Assembly: GCF_017744395.1 (NCBI RefSeq)
Contig: NZ_JAGIBI010000003.1
Span: 248,001-312,000 of the forward strand
Reading direction: 5' to 3'
DNA from: Herbaspirillum sp.
GTDB taxonomy: Bacteria; Pseudomonadota; Gammaproteobacteria; Burkholderiales; Burkholderiaceae_D
Length of the DNA: 64,000 nt
Both the position numbers and the translations under genes were made by a program. This document shows, one piece after another, positions 1-8,687 of this stretch (the first letter of the stretch is position 1; each line of letters starts with the position of its first letter). The notes below the pieces were generated by a model, which saw nothing but the letters and a program-made list of their open reading frames with translations, ran no database searches and was not told where the DNA came from.

Positions 1-493
1 CGCGAAACTCAGCCACCCACGGCGTACCGGTACGGGCCGACAGGCGATGGCCGACCCGGAGTGCCGAAAACGAAGGCGCAGAGACATAGATCAGGTCGAA
101 TCCACGCTGCTTGAACAATTCAAGCCCTTTGTCGATGGCGCTGCGTACCCAGTTCGACTCGGCATCCGGCCAATGCAGCAGGGTCTTGTACCAAAGCCCC
201 AGGCGCTTTCGCCATCCGCTTCCGGCCTTGCCGCCGTGAAAGCCTTCCTGCGCTACCTTGCCCTTGCCGCCGAGCAGCCAGTAGATTGGCGCATTGATGG
301 ACCAGCTTTTTACTTCATGGACGAATTCGGGCGGGATTTCCAGTTGCAATCCTTTGACATAAGCAGGATTTGCCGCCGAAATGACTTCAACGGCATGCCC
401 ATTAAGGTGCAGATATTTGGCAAACTTCCCTGGGCGGATGGCACCTACGGTATTGTAAGGAGGGAAGTAATAGCTGATTAGCAGGATGCGCAT
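1..493 (-). CDS. Glycosyltransferase family 4-type, N-terminal part (runs off window)
   Basis: The reading frame starts at the ATG at 493 and stays open to the window edge (164 codons), so only the N-terminal half is visible. It begins MRILLISYYFPPYNTVGAIR, the typical first beta strand and loop of a GT-B fold glycosyltransferase of family GT4. It continues with a LELFKQRGFDLIYVSAPSFS-type segment and ends in a stretch like GTPWVAEF, where many GT4 enzymes have the conserved (W/V)xxEFRD region. It probably adds a sugar to the lipid-linked repeat unit on the cytoplasmic side. It lies 3 nt downstream of the next glycosyltransferase gene and is the last visible member of the long minus-strand run. 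The donor sugar cannot be told. The family call is firm, the function is inferred from context. Confidence 0.85.
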   Translation of the reverse strand, partial: MRILLISYYFPPYNTVGAIRPGKFAKYLHLNGHAVEVISAANPAYVKGLQLEIPPEFVHEVKSWSINAPIYWLLGGKGKVAQEGFHGGKAGSGWRKRLGLWYKTLLHWPDAESNWVRSAIDKGLELFKQRGFDLIYVSAPSFSALRVGHRLSARTGTPWVAEFR

Positions 494-496
494 GGT

Positions 497-1681
497 TCAG
501 GCCGATGAAGTGCTTTCCGTACCATGGCTGGTGACGTTAGTCGAGGCGGCGCCAGGCAATACGCGCTGCATCAGTTCCCGCAGTTGCTGTGTGACAGTGT
601 TGGCATTGAGATGGCCTGCTGCTTCTGAGGAATGCCTTTTCATTTGTTCGATATCCTGCGGCGTTAACGCATTAAGCGCTCGGGCCAGTGTTTCCGGGGC
701 GAAGTCGGCGGCGATCACACCATTTTGGTATTGCACAATCAACCGTGACATTTCCGGCGACGGCCCAATGGCCACTGCCAGTCGCGCCTGGATGAATTCA
801 AAAAACTTGTTCGGCAGCGCGAAGTGATAATTGAAATTGACGGGCGGCAGTAAAAACAGGCCGATGTCGTAGCTGTTGATAGTGCGGCTGATCTGTTCCA
901 TCGGAACCGGCTCTCGGAATCGAATCCTGGTGTTGCCATGCGCTCGTCGCTGCAATTCGGCGTAATAACGAGAATCGGAATTGACCAGCATTAGATCCAG
1001 CGTGAAGCGTTCATCCAAATGGGTCATCATGTCAATCATGCATTCCAGATGGCGGGATCTGGCTGAAATGCCATGGTGGATAAGGCGAACCAGGTTCGTT
1101 GCCGTAGGGTGGACCGGCAAGTCCTCGTAGGCTGGCGAGTTGTGAACGACCACCGCCTCAATGCCGAAATGTCGCTTGTATTCGTCGGCGATACCTTGGC
1201 AGACAGTCATTGCGCTCGTGGTGAGAGGAAGGTATCGGGAGCACAGGTAAGTCATGTAGCGCTGCAGGAATAGCCGCCAGACGAAGGAATTTTCGAACTC
1301 GCGTGGCGAATATTCGTGGCCGTCGAAGATAACCGGAGCTCCCGATGCCAGCTTCAAGGCAACAGGAACCGCGATGACATCGTTTGCAATGACGGCATCG
1401 AAGGTTCGTCCTGCGAGAGACATCAGGGTGGTCTTGACCAGATGCGATTGCCAGTAAGCGTATTCGAAGGCGCCCGCAAGCAGTTGGCAGGCGCGCCATA
1501 TCTTGCGCGATAGCTTGGGAACCAGGGACACAGGGATGAATTCAATTCCATCAAGTGCCGGGGATGGTTCGAATCCAACGATCGTCAATGCATAATCGGC
1601 CTGTAGCGCGCGGATTTGCCGCATGACTCGCGGATCGCGCCCGATCGGCGAATAGGAAATGATGAGTAATTTTTTCTTCAT
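497..1681 (-). CDS. Glycosyltransferase family 4-like protein
   Basis: The 394-residue product starts MKKKLLIISYSPIGRDPRVM, a pattern common in GT4 enzymes that read a DPRV motif after the first strand. A C-terminal segment ALPNKFFEFIQARLAVAIGP is the acceptor/donor-binding region seen in GT-B folds. I chose the ATG at 1681 because it overlaps the stop of the upstream asparagine synthetase-like gene as ATGA, a sign of translational coupling; the longer open frame to 1843 would run deep into that gene. Its place in the cluster suggests that it builds the polysaccharide repeat unit at the inner membrane. The sugar specificity is unknown. Confidence 0.88.
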   Translation of the reverse strand: MKKKLLIISYSPIGRDPRVMRQIRALQADYALTIVGFEPSPALDGIEFIPVSLVPKLSRKIWRACQLLAGAFEYAYWQSHLVKTTLMSLAGRTFDAVIANDVIAVPVALKLASGAPVIFDGHEYSPREFENSFVWRLFLQRYMTYLCSRYLPLTTSAMTVCQGIADEYKRHFGIEAVVVHNSPAYEDLPVHPTATNLVRLIHHGISARSRHLECMIDMMTHLDERFTLDLMLVNSDSRYYAELQRRAHGNTRIRFREPVPMEQISRTINSYDIGLFLLPPVNFNYHFALPNKFFEFIQARLAVAIGPSPEMSRLIVQYQNGVIAADFAPETLARALNALTPQDIEQMKRHSSEAAGHLNANTVTQQLRELMQRVLPGAASTNVTSHGTESTSSA

Positions 1682-3576
1682 GCGCGGGTGAGCGGCATAA
1701 ATACGGTTGTATGCCATCGATAAAAGTTGATCCAGCGCCAAGCCTGCCAGGAAAAGGCCACTTGTCCCGTAAGAATTTGTTCGAACTCCTCCAGAATGCA
1801 CTCGCGGTTCAGGAACGGAAGATCGTCGCCTTCCTTGAGCCATCTTCTGGCTTTATCGGCGAGCCGCATCAGCCAATCCTTTTCGGGCGTGGCAAAACCG
1901 ATCTTGTCGCGCCGATCCAGAATGGCGTCGGGAACGATGCCGCGCATGGCGGCCCGGAAGATATGCTTGGTTTCCCCTTGTTCCGAAATCAGATAGTGTT
2001 CTGGAAGGGAAAAAAGGAATTCCGCCATTTCCGTGGTCAGGAACGGAACCCGGCTTTCGACCGAGAAACGCATCGAATTGCGGTCGCCGTGGCGCAGCAG
2101 GGCGGGCAGGCCGCGACGGGTGCACGATAATGCCAATTCGGCCATTAGCCTGCGCTTGCGAATGTTTTGCTCCGGCACCTGCCGGGGGAAGCGCAGATTC
2201 ACTCCTTGTTCATCCAGCATGCCGGCATTTATCCAGTCCGGCTGCAGGCGTTCCCCGGTCAAACTGCGGATGGTGTGATACAGCGAGCCATCGATATATT
2301 CGGCTACCGAGGCTTTAACACCGAACGAGAAGGACCGGTTTGGCCATTGCGACCAGTTACGCAAGAATGCCAGCGCCCGATCCGGCCTGAATCCATCCAG
2401 GATGCTGTGGACACGCTTGCCGGGATAGCCTTGGTAACCGGCGATCAGTTCATCGGCGCCTTGTCCGTCTAGAGTGACAGTGATGCCCTTTTCCTTGGCC
2501 AGCTTGAATACCCGGTATTGCGCATAGATGCTGGTGCTGCCGAAAGGCTCGCCCTGGGCGAGGATCATGTCGTCCAGGTCGGCGGCAAGTTCATCCGCTT
2601 CCACGAGGACTTTGTGGGAGTCGGCTTTGACATGCGCATTAACGACGTCGACCCATTCCTCTTCAGATACCGGAGAGTCTTTGGCAATGAAGCTGAAAGT
2701 GTGGATGGGGGCATCCGGCGCTACATGGCGCATGGCGCAGACGACCGCAGAGGAGTCGATGCCGCCAGAGAGCGCTGCACCGAGCGGAACATCGCTGCGC
2801 AGGTGCTGCCGCACGCTTTGCAAGAACAATTCGCGTAATTTGTCCGCAGCATCCTTGAATGACAGCGTGTTGGTCTCGCGGATATCTGGAGTCCACCAGG
2901 TAGCCGGGGCGGATGCCTGGCCGGTGCGCATGTCAAGGACCAGATATTTGCCCGCCTCCAGTTGCGCGATGCCCTTGACGAAGGTGTCGGGGGTGGAGTC
3001 GTAGTCGCCATGAACCAGATAATCGTAGGCGCGCTGCAGATTCAATTGCGCGCCCACGCCGCGCAAGGTAACGGTGGCCGGCAGTTCCGATGCGAAGCAC
3101 AGTCCCTTGTCGGTGTAGGAATAGAAGAATGGCTTGATGCCAAATGCATCGCGTACGCATGTCAGTGTGCCTTCGGCGCGGTCAGCGATGGCGAAGGCAA
3201 ACATACCGACCAGTTTGCGCAGGCAATTGATTCCCCACCGCTCCCAGGCAGCCAGGAGGACTTCAGTGTCCGACTGGCTGTGAAACTGCATGCCGAATCC
3301 GGAAAGTTCGTCGCGCAGGGCTTCGAAGTTGTAGATTTCGCCGTTGTAGACAATCGAGAAACGCCCGTCGGCAGAATGCATGGGCTGGTGTCCAGCGCTG
3401 GACAGGTCGATGATGGACAAGCGCCTGTGCCCCAGTCCGAGTTCGCCGGCAAATGCCGCCATTTTCTCGCTGCCCTGGTCGTCGGGGCCGCGACGGCTCA
3501 TTCTTTGCAAGGCGGCATCTAGATCGGGGCGATTTTGCTCGGGCGATACGACCCAGTAACCTGCTATTCCACACAT
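1678..3576 (-). CDS. asnB: Asparagine synthetase-like glutamine amidotransferase (copy 1)
   Basis: The 632-residue protein starts MCGIAGYW, so Cys2 becomes the N-terminal nucleophile of a class II glutamine amidotransferase domain (about residues 1–210; the YNGEIYNF segment is typical). A synthetase domain follows with the PP-loop SGGIDSS near residue 268. True AsnB makes asparagine from aspartate. In O-antigen clusters, paralogues such as WbpS and VioI are thought to amidate uronic acids or act on other carboxylates. Here it sits between glycosyltransferase genes in a cluster that also encodes a UDP-uronic acid pathway, so amidation of a glycosyluronate is the better guess. A second copy lies at 15970–17850. 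Family certain, substrate inferred. Confidence 0.9.
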   Translation of the reverse strand: MCGIAGYWVVSPEQNRPDLDAALQRMSRRGPDDQGSEKMAAFAGELGLGHRRLSIIDLSSAGHQPMHSADGRFSIVYNGEIYNFEALRDELSGFGMQFHSQSDTEVLLAAWERWGINCLRKLVGMFAFAIADRAEGTLTCVRDAFGIKPFFYSYTDKGLCFASELPATVTLRGVGAQLNLQRAYDYLVHGDYDSTPDTFVKGIAQLEAGKYLVLDMRTGQASAPATWWTPDIRETNTLSFKDAADKLRELFLQSVRQHLRSDVPLGAALSGGIDSSAVVCAMRHVAPDAPIHTFSFIAKDSPVSEEEWVDVVNAHVKADSHKVLVEADELAADLDDMILAQGEPFGSTSIYAQYRVFKLAKEKGITVTLDGQGADELIAGYQGYPGKRVHSILDGFRPDRALAFLRNWSQWPNRSFSFGVKASVAEYIDGSLYHTIRSLTGERLQPDWINAGMLDEQGVNLRFPRQVPEQNIRKRRLMAELALSCTRRGLPALLRHGDRNSMRFSVESRVPFLTTEMAEFLFSLPEHYLISEQGETKHIFRAAMRGIVPDAILDRRDKIGFATPEKDWLMRLADKARRWLKEGDDLPFLNRECILEEFEQILTGQVAFSWQAWRWINFYRWHTTVFMPLTRA

Positions 3577-3579
3577 GAT

Positions 3580-4737
3580 TCAGAAACGTCCTTTGTGATG
3601 TAACGCTTTTTCATAGTCGGCTTGGATTTCCTTGGCGATCTTGACCGGATCATGCCAGCGCTCCACGTATGCGCGGCTGCATTGTGCCAGGCGATACAGC
3701 TCTTCACGCGGCATTTCCAGCACATGGCGCAGCGTTTCTTTGACAGTATCCGGCGTGGCCTGGATGAAAGGCAGGTCGGCTTTCATCTGTTCGGGGATGA
3801 AGCCCAGATCCTCTTCCCGGATATAGACCACGACAGGCTTGCCCAGGGCCATTGCTTCCACGGCCAGTCCGCCGTACCACCCATAGAACAACTGGTCGAT
3901 CAGCACGTCGACAGACTCGTATTTTTTGCGCGCTTCGGCATTCGAGACGCCTTCGACCAGGACCAGTTCATATTGGTAGCCTTCGGCTGCGAGGGCATCG
4001 AGAGCGGCTAAAATGAGATCGGTTCCTTTTGCAGCGCGATTCGTCGGGGCATGCCCAATTCTCAGGGGCCTGCTGTTATCTCGCTGCGTGTAAAACGGCT
4101 GCCATTCGTCCAGCGAAATGTGGCAATAGGGGATAAAGCGGGATCGCTTTGGAAGTATATGGAGCAGGTCGGGATTTACCGCATAAATCTGCGCGCAGTA
4201 TTTATTCAACCGTTGGATCATCTTTCTTTTGAGTGCATCCGTTTCCGCGGAATAGTGCCCTTCGGGAACCCGTTGTGCGGCGGAGTATTTGAACAGCTTG
4301 AGCGATACATCTCCTTGGCGGGCGTCATCCCCCTGATAGTGGACGAACAATGGCCGTCCATATGCCTTGTAGAGATTCAGTTCCACAATCTGCAGAATAT
4401 CGAGATAGCAGTCGGAGAGCGTATGCTTTAGCTTTTTCAAGACTGAAGTCGCATTCGGTTTGGCGGATCTTTGTGCAAGCGTTTGGCCAAAATTGAAATG
4501 GATGACATCGAAATGTGCCGCTGCATTCAGGATTGCCCGCAGACGCTTGAATTCACGGGAAATGAAAGTGTCGTCCTGATTCCAAATAACGTGATCGCAA
4601 TCGTAATTAAAATAGTTTCCTTGGAATGCCCATGTCTTGCTGAATACCCCGGCTTTCCCCAGCTGCTTGCTTAATCCTTGAGGATTGCCGCCGACAGTGG
4701 TTGGGAGGTGCAGTACTTTTAACGTGCTTTTAGACAT
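3580..4737 (-). CDS. GT-B glycosyltransferase-like protein (module 1)
   Basis: The product of about 385 residues has the C-terminal half of a GT-B glycosyltransferase: IGHAPTNRAAKGTD, then ELVLVEG, DVLIDQLFYGWYGG and LAVEAMALGKPVVV, ending with CSRAYVERWHD. The same order of motifs occurs in the product of 8687–9976 (HAPNHRGFKGTE, ELVLLE, DILIEQL, GLEGMASGIPV, SSRAYVEKYHD), so the two are paralogues. The start is uncertain: ATG 4737 overlaps the upstream formyltransferase gene by 8 nt, and ATG 4749 is four codons earlier; neither has a good ribosome binding site. It is the third gene of a deacetylase–formyltransferase–glycosyltransferase set. The sugar donor is unknown. Confidence 0.82.
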   Translation of the reverse strand: MSKSTLKVLHLPTTVGGNPQGLSKQLGKAGVFSKTWAFQGNYFNYDCDHVIWNQDDTFISREFKRLRAILNAAAHFDVIHFNFGQTLAQRSAKPNATSVLKKLKHTLSDCYLDILQIVELNLYKAYGRPLFVHYQGDDARQGDVSLKLFKYSAAQRVPEGHYSAETDALKRKMIQRLNKYCAQIYAVNPDLLHILPKRSRFIPYCHISLDEWQPFYTQRDNSRPLRIGHAPTNRAAKGTDLILAALDALAAEGYQYELVLVEGVSNAEARKKYESVDVLIDQLFYGWYGGLAVEAMALGKPVVVYIREEDLGFIPEQMKADLPFIQATPDTVKETLRHVLEMPREELYRLAQCSRAYVERWHDPVKIAKEIQADYEKALHHKGRF

Positions 4738-5626
4738 GGCTCCATTCATCTACCAGTAAGAGCCCGCCACGGCAGTTGATCAATAGGCGCGTTCCGAACT
4801 GTTCCACGACAGCTCCATAGTCCGCATCGTCATAGCGCAGCCGGGTATCAAAAGGGCGGCATTTCCAAATTTGCGTACGCTTTCCCTGGATGATTGCGAA
4901 TGCGCCGGGGTAAGGACGCGTTTGGGCGCGCACGAAGTTATAGATTGTTGCGACATCCATTGTTTCCCAGTGAATTTCCCCATCCGCAGGAGTGCGTTTT
5001 GGGTAGTAACTGGGTTGGCCGAGTTGAGGGATTGTTTTGTGTTGCCCGGCAAGAACGGATGGGAGATTGTCGAGCAGCAGTTTCCGATAGGACAGGTCGT
5101 ATTTGAAATACAGCGTTTCTATATCGTCGAACTCCGTGATGTCAAAGTCGACTATCGAAATAACGTCTCCATCGTCGGCGCCTGGTTTGATCATAAACAG
5201 ATGCATCAAGAACCTGCTTTTCCCTTCAATGAGGGACCAGTTGAGCGGAGAACGGCCGCGTCCTTTCGGAAGTTTGTCTGCACTCCCGTGCAGGCCAAGC
5301 GCACCGATCCCCAATGTGGCCAGTACCTTTTCAGGGAAAAGCCTTTGCCAGCCGCCTTGGATCAGCAAGTCGAAACGCTGTTGCGCAAAGAATCCTAGAT
5401 CTGCTTCAGAGGTGAGGCCATAAGTTTCAGGGATATACACCGGAATGCCAAGCGACTGAGCCAGAGGGCGGTAATCGTAGTAGCCAGAGACGTTGGCCTG
5501 GGCAGCCTGCTCCGGAGTTAAGCAGACAAAATAGTCGAAAATGTAGCCGCGATGGATCAGATCCCTGATGGCGTTTTCTCCACCTTGATGGCAGCCGCAC
5601 ATCACCATTCTTTTCCCGTTATTCAT
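4730..5626 (-). CDS. Formyltransferase family protein (module 1)
   Basis: The 298-residue protein resembles 10-formyltetrahydrofolate-dependent formyltransferases (Fmt, ArnA and sugar N-formyltransferases). It has a Rossmann-like N-terminus (MVMCGCHQGGENAI), the active-site loop LHGSADKLPKGRGRSPLNW with the catalytic His, and the Asp in PGADDGDVI. A C-terminal Fmt_C-like part includes DGEIHW and RAQTRPYPGAF. The Asn that normally lies two residues before the His (NxH) is Gly here, so either this is a divergent subfamily or catalysis differs. It likely formylates an amino sugar. It overlaps the deacetylase gene by 8 nt and the glycosyltransferase gene by 8 nt. A second, more canonical copy is at 9987–10904. 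Confidence 0.85.
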   Translation of the reverse strand: MNNGKRMVMCGCHQGGENAIRDLIHRGYIFDYFVCLTPEQAAQANVSGYYDYRPLAQSLGIPVYIPETYGLTSEADLGFFAQQRFDLLIQGGWQRLFPEKVLATLGIGALGLHGSADKLPKGRGRSPLNWSLIEGKSRFLMHLFMIKPGADDGDVISIVDFDITEFDDIETLYFKYDLSYRKLLLDNLPSVLAGQHKTIPQLGQPSYYPKRTPADGEIHWETMDVATIYNFVRAQTRPYPGAFAIIQGKRTQIWKCRPFDTRLRYDDADYGAVVEQFGTRLLINCRGGLLLVDEWSHV

Positions 5627-6395
5627 GTTCGCTCCGAATCAACGTCATATTGCGGCGCGGCCCATAGGCGCGCTCTGTTGCAAGGCATTGTTGCTGCATC
5701 ATCTCGAAATTGGACAATATCGCCTGATCCCAGACGTCGACTGTGGAGAATTCATCATAGACCCACCACATAGGGTGCAGCAGCAACTGTATGGATTGTC
5801 CGGAGAGTTGGGTAGTCGTTATCCTGGTGTCTGCCGTTTTCCAATCAGGTGTCCCGAGGCGAAGCGAGCGATTGGAGTCAGAATAGTACGTGTAAGATGA
5901 AAGTGCAGTCTTATCGTATGTATTGATTCTTGGTGCAGTCGACACCTTGCCGGCGAGTATTTCCGCATCTGGCTGATGGAACGACACGGAATGAATGGCG
6001 ATGTCAAACAACTGCTCTATAAACTCCGCCTCTAAATCCAAAAGACGGCCATGCCGGCCATTGTCGTTGCCGCCGAAGCCCCGATCGTAATGCAGCCCGA
6101 TCGCATGGCCCAAGCCGATAATTTGCTCCACTATCCGATGGTTATGTCGGGAAAGCAGGTTATAGACAGGTGAGCGGGTCATCAGGAAATAGGTGGACTT
6201 AATTCCCAGTTCCGCTTCCAATTGTGCGATCTGCAGGGCGGCTGAAAGATCTGCGTCGATGTCGTGCCGCAATAAGCATTGGGGCGACAATGGCGAATGC
6301 GCTGTAACCTGGTCATAGCCTATGAAGCTGTAGCCCGCGTTGAGCAGGCCCTGCATCAAGTTGTGGTAGCTTGTTAAGCTGTAGGGCGACCTCAT
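5619..6395 (-). CDS. NodB-like polysaccharide deacetylase family protein (module 1)
   Basis: The 258-residue product has a divergent carbohydrate esterase 4-type fold: CLLRHDIDADLSAALQIA (metal-binding Asp motif), GIKSTYFLM (second strand), GHAIGLHYDRGF (the His motif) and HSVSFHQPD. Such enzymes remove N-acetyl groups from amino sugars using a divalent metal. There is no signal peptide or membrane segment, which points to a cytoplasmic substrate such as a nucleotide sugar or lipid-linked sugar. Its ATG overlaps the stop of the upstream epimerase gene as ATGA, and its end overlaps the formyltransferase gene. The pairing with a formyltransferase suggests a swap of acetyl for formyl. That role is inferred from context only. 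Confidence 0.75.
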   Translation of the reverse strand: MRSPYSLTSYHNLMQGLLNAGYSFIGYDQVTAHSPLSPQCLLRHDIDADLSAALQIAQLEAELGIKSTYFLMTRSPVYNLLSRHNHRIVEQIIGLGHAIGLHYDRGFGGNDNGRHGRLLDLEAEFIEQLFDIAIHSVSFHQPDAEILAGKVSTAPRINTYDKTALSSYTYYSDSNRSLRLGTPDWKTADTRITTTQLSGQSIQLLLHPMWWVYDEFSTVDVWDQAILSNFEMMQQQCLATERAYGPRRNMTLIRSEHE

Positions 6396-7267
6396 ATTAG
6401 CTCTTTTAATCCGTCGACAATCCCAACCTTCGGTTCATGAAGGCGGGAACGCATAGCAGAAATGTCTCCGATGACATCGAGCGGTGTGCCCGGCGCCTGG
6501 ATATACTGTCCAGTACGGCCGACCATGGTTTCAATCTTTGAGCACAGGGCGCGTAAGGAATAAATTTCTGCTCCGGCGATATTGTAGGTCGCGCTTTCAG
6601 TCGTGTTCAGCGCGGCGACGACCGCCTGGCTCGCATCGGATACGTGTATTGGATTGATGCGCAATCCCTCGCTTCCCTGTAGGGAAATGTTGCGCCCCTC
6701 CTTGATGCTATCCACCAACCGGGGAAGAAGCATGGCACGGTTCTGCATCTGGCCATAGATAAAGAAGAAACGCAGGACCATGATTTGCATATGTGCGGCG
6801 TAGCTTTGGGAGAGTATCTCTCCGCTTAATTTGCTGCCTAGGTAATAACCTAAGTGACCAGGCGCGTTGATCGGCGAGTTCTCGTGAAAGGCTTTTTCTC
6901 CTGCACCGTAGACCCCACCGGATGATGCGTACAAAAATTGTTTGGTGCCGATTCTATGGGCGAAATCGAGCAATCGTGCCGTAGAGGCGACATTTACGGT
7001 GAATACGTCCAAAGCCTTGGTCGGAACCTCGCGAAAATGTGCGGATTGGGCCAAGTGGACAATGGCATCAATTTGCGATGGCAACTCGGTTTCTGGCCAT
7101 TCTGTGCTCAGGTCGACTACACAATAATTTACGCCGGCAATTGGATTGGGCGGAGAGCGATGAACTAGTGCAAAGACATCATGGTTTGTCGCGACCAGAG
7201 CAGAAGACAATTGGCGGCCCAGAAGGCCATTGCCTCCGGTGACAAGGACTGATTTCTTATTTGACAT
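6392..7267 (-). CDS. NAD-dependent epimerase/dehydratase (extended SDR)
   Basis: The 291-residue product begins MSNKKSVLVTGGNGLLGRQL, with the GxxGxxG nucleotide-binding motif of extended short-chain dehydrogenases. It also has a catalytic-type Ser in LYASSGGVYG and the YxxxK pair in YYLGSKLSGE. Members of this family epimerise, dehydrate or reduce nucleotide sugars. The exact reaction cannot be read from sequence. I prefer ATG 7267 over the TTG at 7276. The gene overlaps the flippase gene upstream by 11 nt and the deacetylase gene downstream by 4 nt, so it is part of the same operon. It is shorter than GalE-type enzymes (about 330–340 residues), as in many 4-reductase-like members. Confidence 0.85.
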   Translation of the reverse strand: MSNKKSVLVTGGNGLLGRQLSSALVATNHDVFALVHRSPPNPIAGVNYCVVDLSTEWPETELPSQIDAIVHLAQSAHFREVPTKALDVFTVNVASTARLLDFAHRIGTKQFLYASSGGVYGAGEKAFHENSPINAPGHLGYYLGSKLSGEILSQSYAAHMQIMVLRFFFIYGQMQNRAMLLPRLVDSIKEGRNISLQGSEGLRINPIHVSDASQAVVAALNTTESATYNIAGAEIYSLRALCSKIETMVGRTGQYIQAPGTPLDVIGDISAMRSRLHEPKVGIVDGLKELI

Positions 7268-8687
7268 GATTTGCAATTCGCAAAGGAATAAGAAGATAGG
7301 CAGAAAAAAGGCACAGACTGAAAATCAGGCCCTTAAACACATAAAGCTGTAATCCGGACACGGGCAGTGGAATGATTGCAAAGCAGAAAACCGCAATCCA
7401 TAAACTTCCTAAGCCAACGACTTTTTTGCCCGGAATCGGAAGTGGATGCAGGCGTTGGGTGAAATACATATAACTTGCTGTCAGCATCAAATACGTCAGT
7501 GTCGTGGCCAAGGCGGTCCCCGATGCGCCGAATCGTGGAATCAAAATGAGATTCAGCACGAAGTTGAGCAAGGCTGCCACCCAGGAGAGCCTTGCGAAAA
7601 GAAAGGTCTTTTTTTCGATTGAAATACCGACCGCGGTAATTTGCTGCGTCGATTGCAGCACTATGCCAAGGCTCAGGATGGCAAGGGGCTGGGCCGCAGC
7701 AAGATAGTTCGTTGGCATCAGAAGCCGGATGATCTCATTGGAAAACAGCGCCACGCCTGCGCCCAGAAGCAGCATCGCGCAACCCAGGATCATCAGCACG
7801 TCAGCGTACATTGTCCGGTATTTATCAGGATGATCCGTCCTGATTTTCATCGCCAAGGGGCTCCATGCCTGTCCAAATGCGACGGAAACGAACATGACGA
7901 CGGATGCGAAACGATAAGCGACAGAGTAGATGCCGACCTCATCAACCGAAGACATGCTGGCGAGCATCCATCTGTCCATGGAACCAAAGAGCCAGAAAGC
8001 CAGGCCGGAAAAGATGAACGGGTAGCCGAACCGCATCAGCTTGTCGGCAACAGATCTGCTGATGCGCAAGGTCAGGTCGGCGCGGATCATGTACAGCGCA
8101 ATTGGCAACACTGCCAGACTGGCAGCGGCCTGGGCGATCAGCAAACCATCCAGTCCCCAGTGAAAGCGGACGACCACGACGACGCCGACCAAGGCCGATA
8201 ATGCACGGGACACCATCGCGATGGAAAGGAAGCGCCACGGCGCTATATGCAGGCGTATGACGTCCAGCGCATACTGGGTTGCCTGGTTGGCAAACATCAA
8301 TACCAGGGCCGCGACGACGGCATGCCAGCTCATGGGGGTGGAGGACTCGTCGATATGCGGCCATGCGATCGCTAGTATGCCAATCCCTGCGATGACTGCG
8401 ATACCGGCCAATATCATTTGGGCTGCCAGGCCGGATGATACTAATACCGGGCGTTCATCGCGAGCGGTCTCGCTGTCCCAATAGTAGCGCTGAAGTGCAT
8501 TGTTCAGTCCGCAGTTGGCCGCCATGCCCAATAGTGCGGTGGCGGTAACCAACAGCTCGAGCGAGCCGAACGCATGCGGCGATAATGCCGCGGCAATCAG
8601 CGGGAACGAAAAAAAGGCCAGCAGCTTCGAGAGGAAGTCAGCGCCGCCGTAGATCGCGGAATCTTTTGCTAAGATTTTGAGCAGCAT
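7257..8687 (-). CDS. Wzx-type oligosaccharide flippase (MATE/MVF-like)
   Basis: The 476-residue protein is almost wholly hydrophobic, with about 12–14 predicted membrane helices. It starts MLLKILAKDSAIYGGADFLS, the usual opening of RfbX/Wzx polysaccharide flippases (polysaccharide biosynthesis family, MOP superfamily). It would move the undecaprenyl-linked repeat unit across the inner membrane, and so marks the cluster as Wzx/Wzy- or synthase-type surface polysaccharide genes rather than ABC-exported. No Wzy polymerase is recognised in the window; it may lie further left. The start overlaps the stop of the upstream glycosyltransferase gene by one base (TGATG), which suggests coupled translation. 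Confidence 0.9.
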   Translation of the reverse strand: MLLKILAKDSAIYGGADFLSKLLAFFSFPLIAAALSPHAFGSLELLVTATALLGMAANCGLNNALQRYYWDSETARDERPVLVSSGLAAQMILAGIAVIAGIGILAIAWPHIDESSTPMSWHAVVAALVLMFANQATQYALDVIRLHIAPWRFLSIAMVSRALSALVGVVVVVRFHWGLDGLLIAQAAASLAVLPIALYMIRADLTLRISRSVADKLMRFGYPFIFSGLAFWLFGSMDRWMLASMSSVDEVGIYSVAYRFASVVMFVSVAFGQAWSPLAMKIRTDHPDKYRTMYADVLMILGCAMLLLGAGVALFSNEIIRLLMPTNYLAAAQPLAILSLGIVLQSTQQITAVGISIEKKTFLFARLSWVAALLNFVLNLILIPRFGASGTALATTLTYLMLTASYMYFTQRLHPLPIPGKKVVGLGSLWIAVFCFAIIPLPVSGLQLYVFKGLIFSLCLFSAYLLIPLRIANHVK

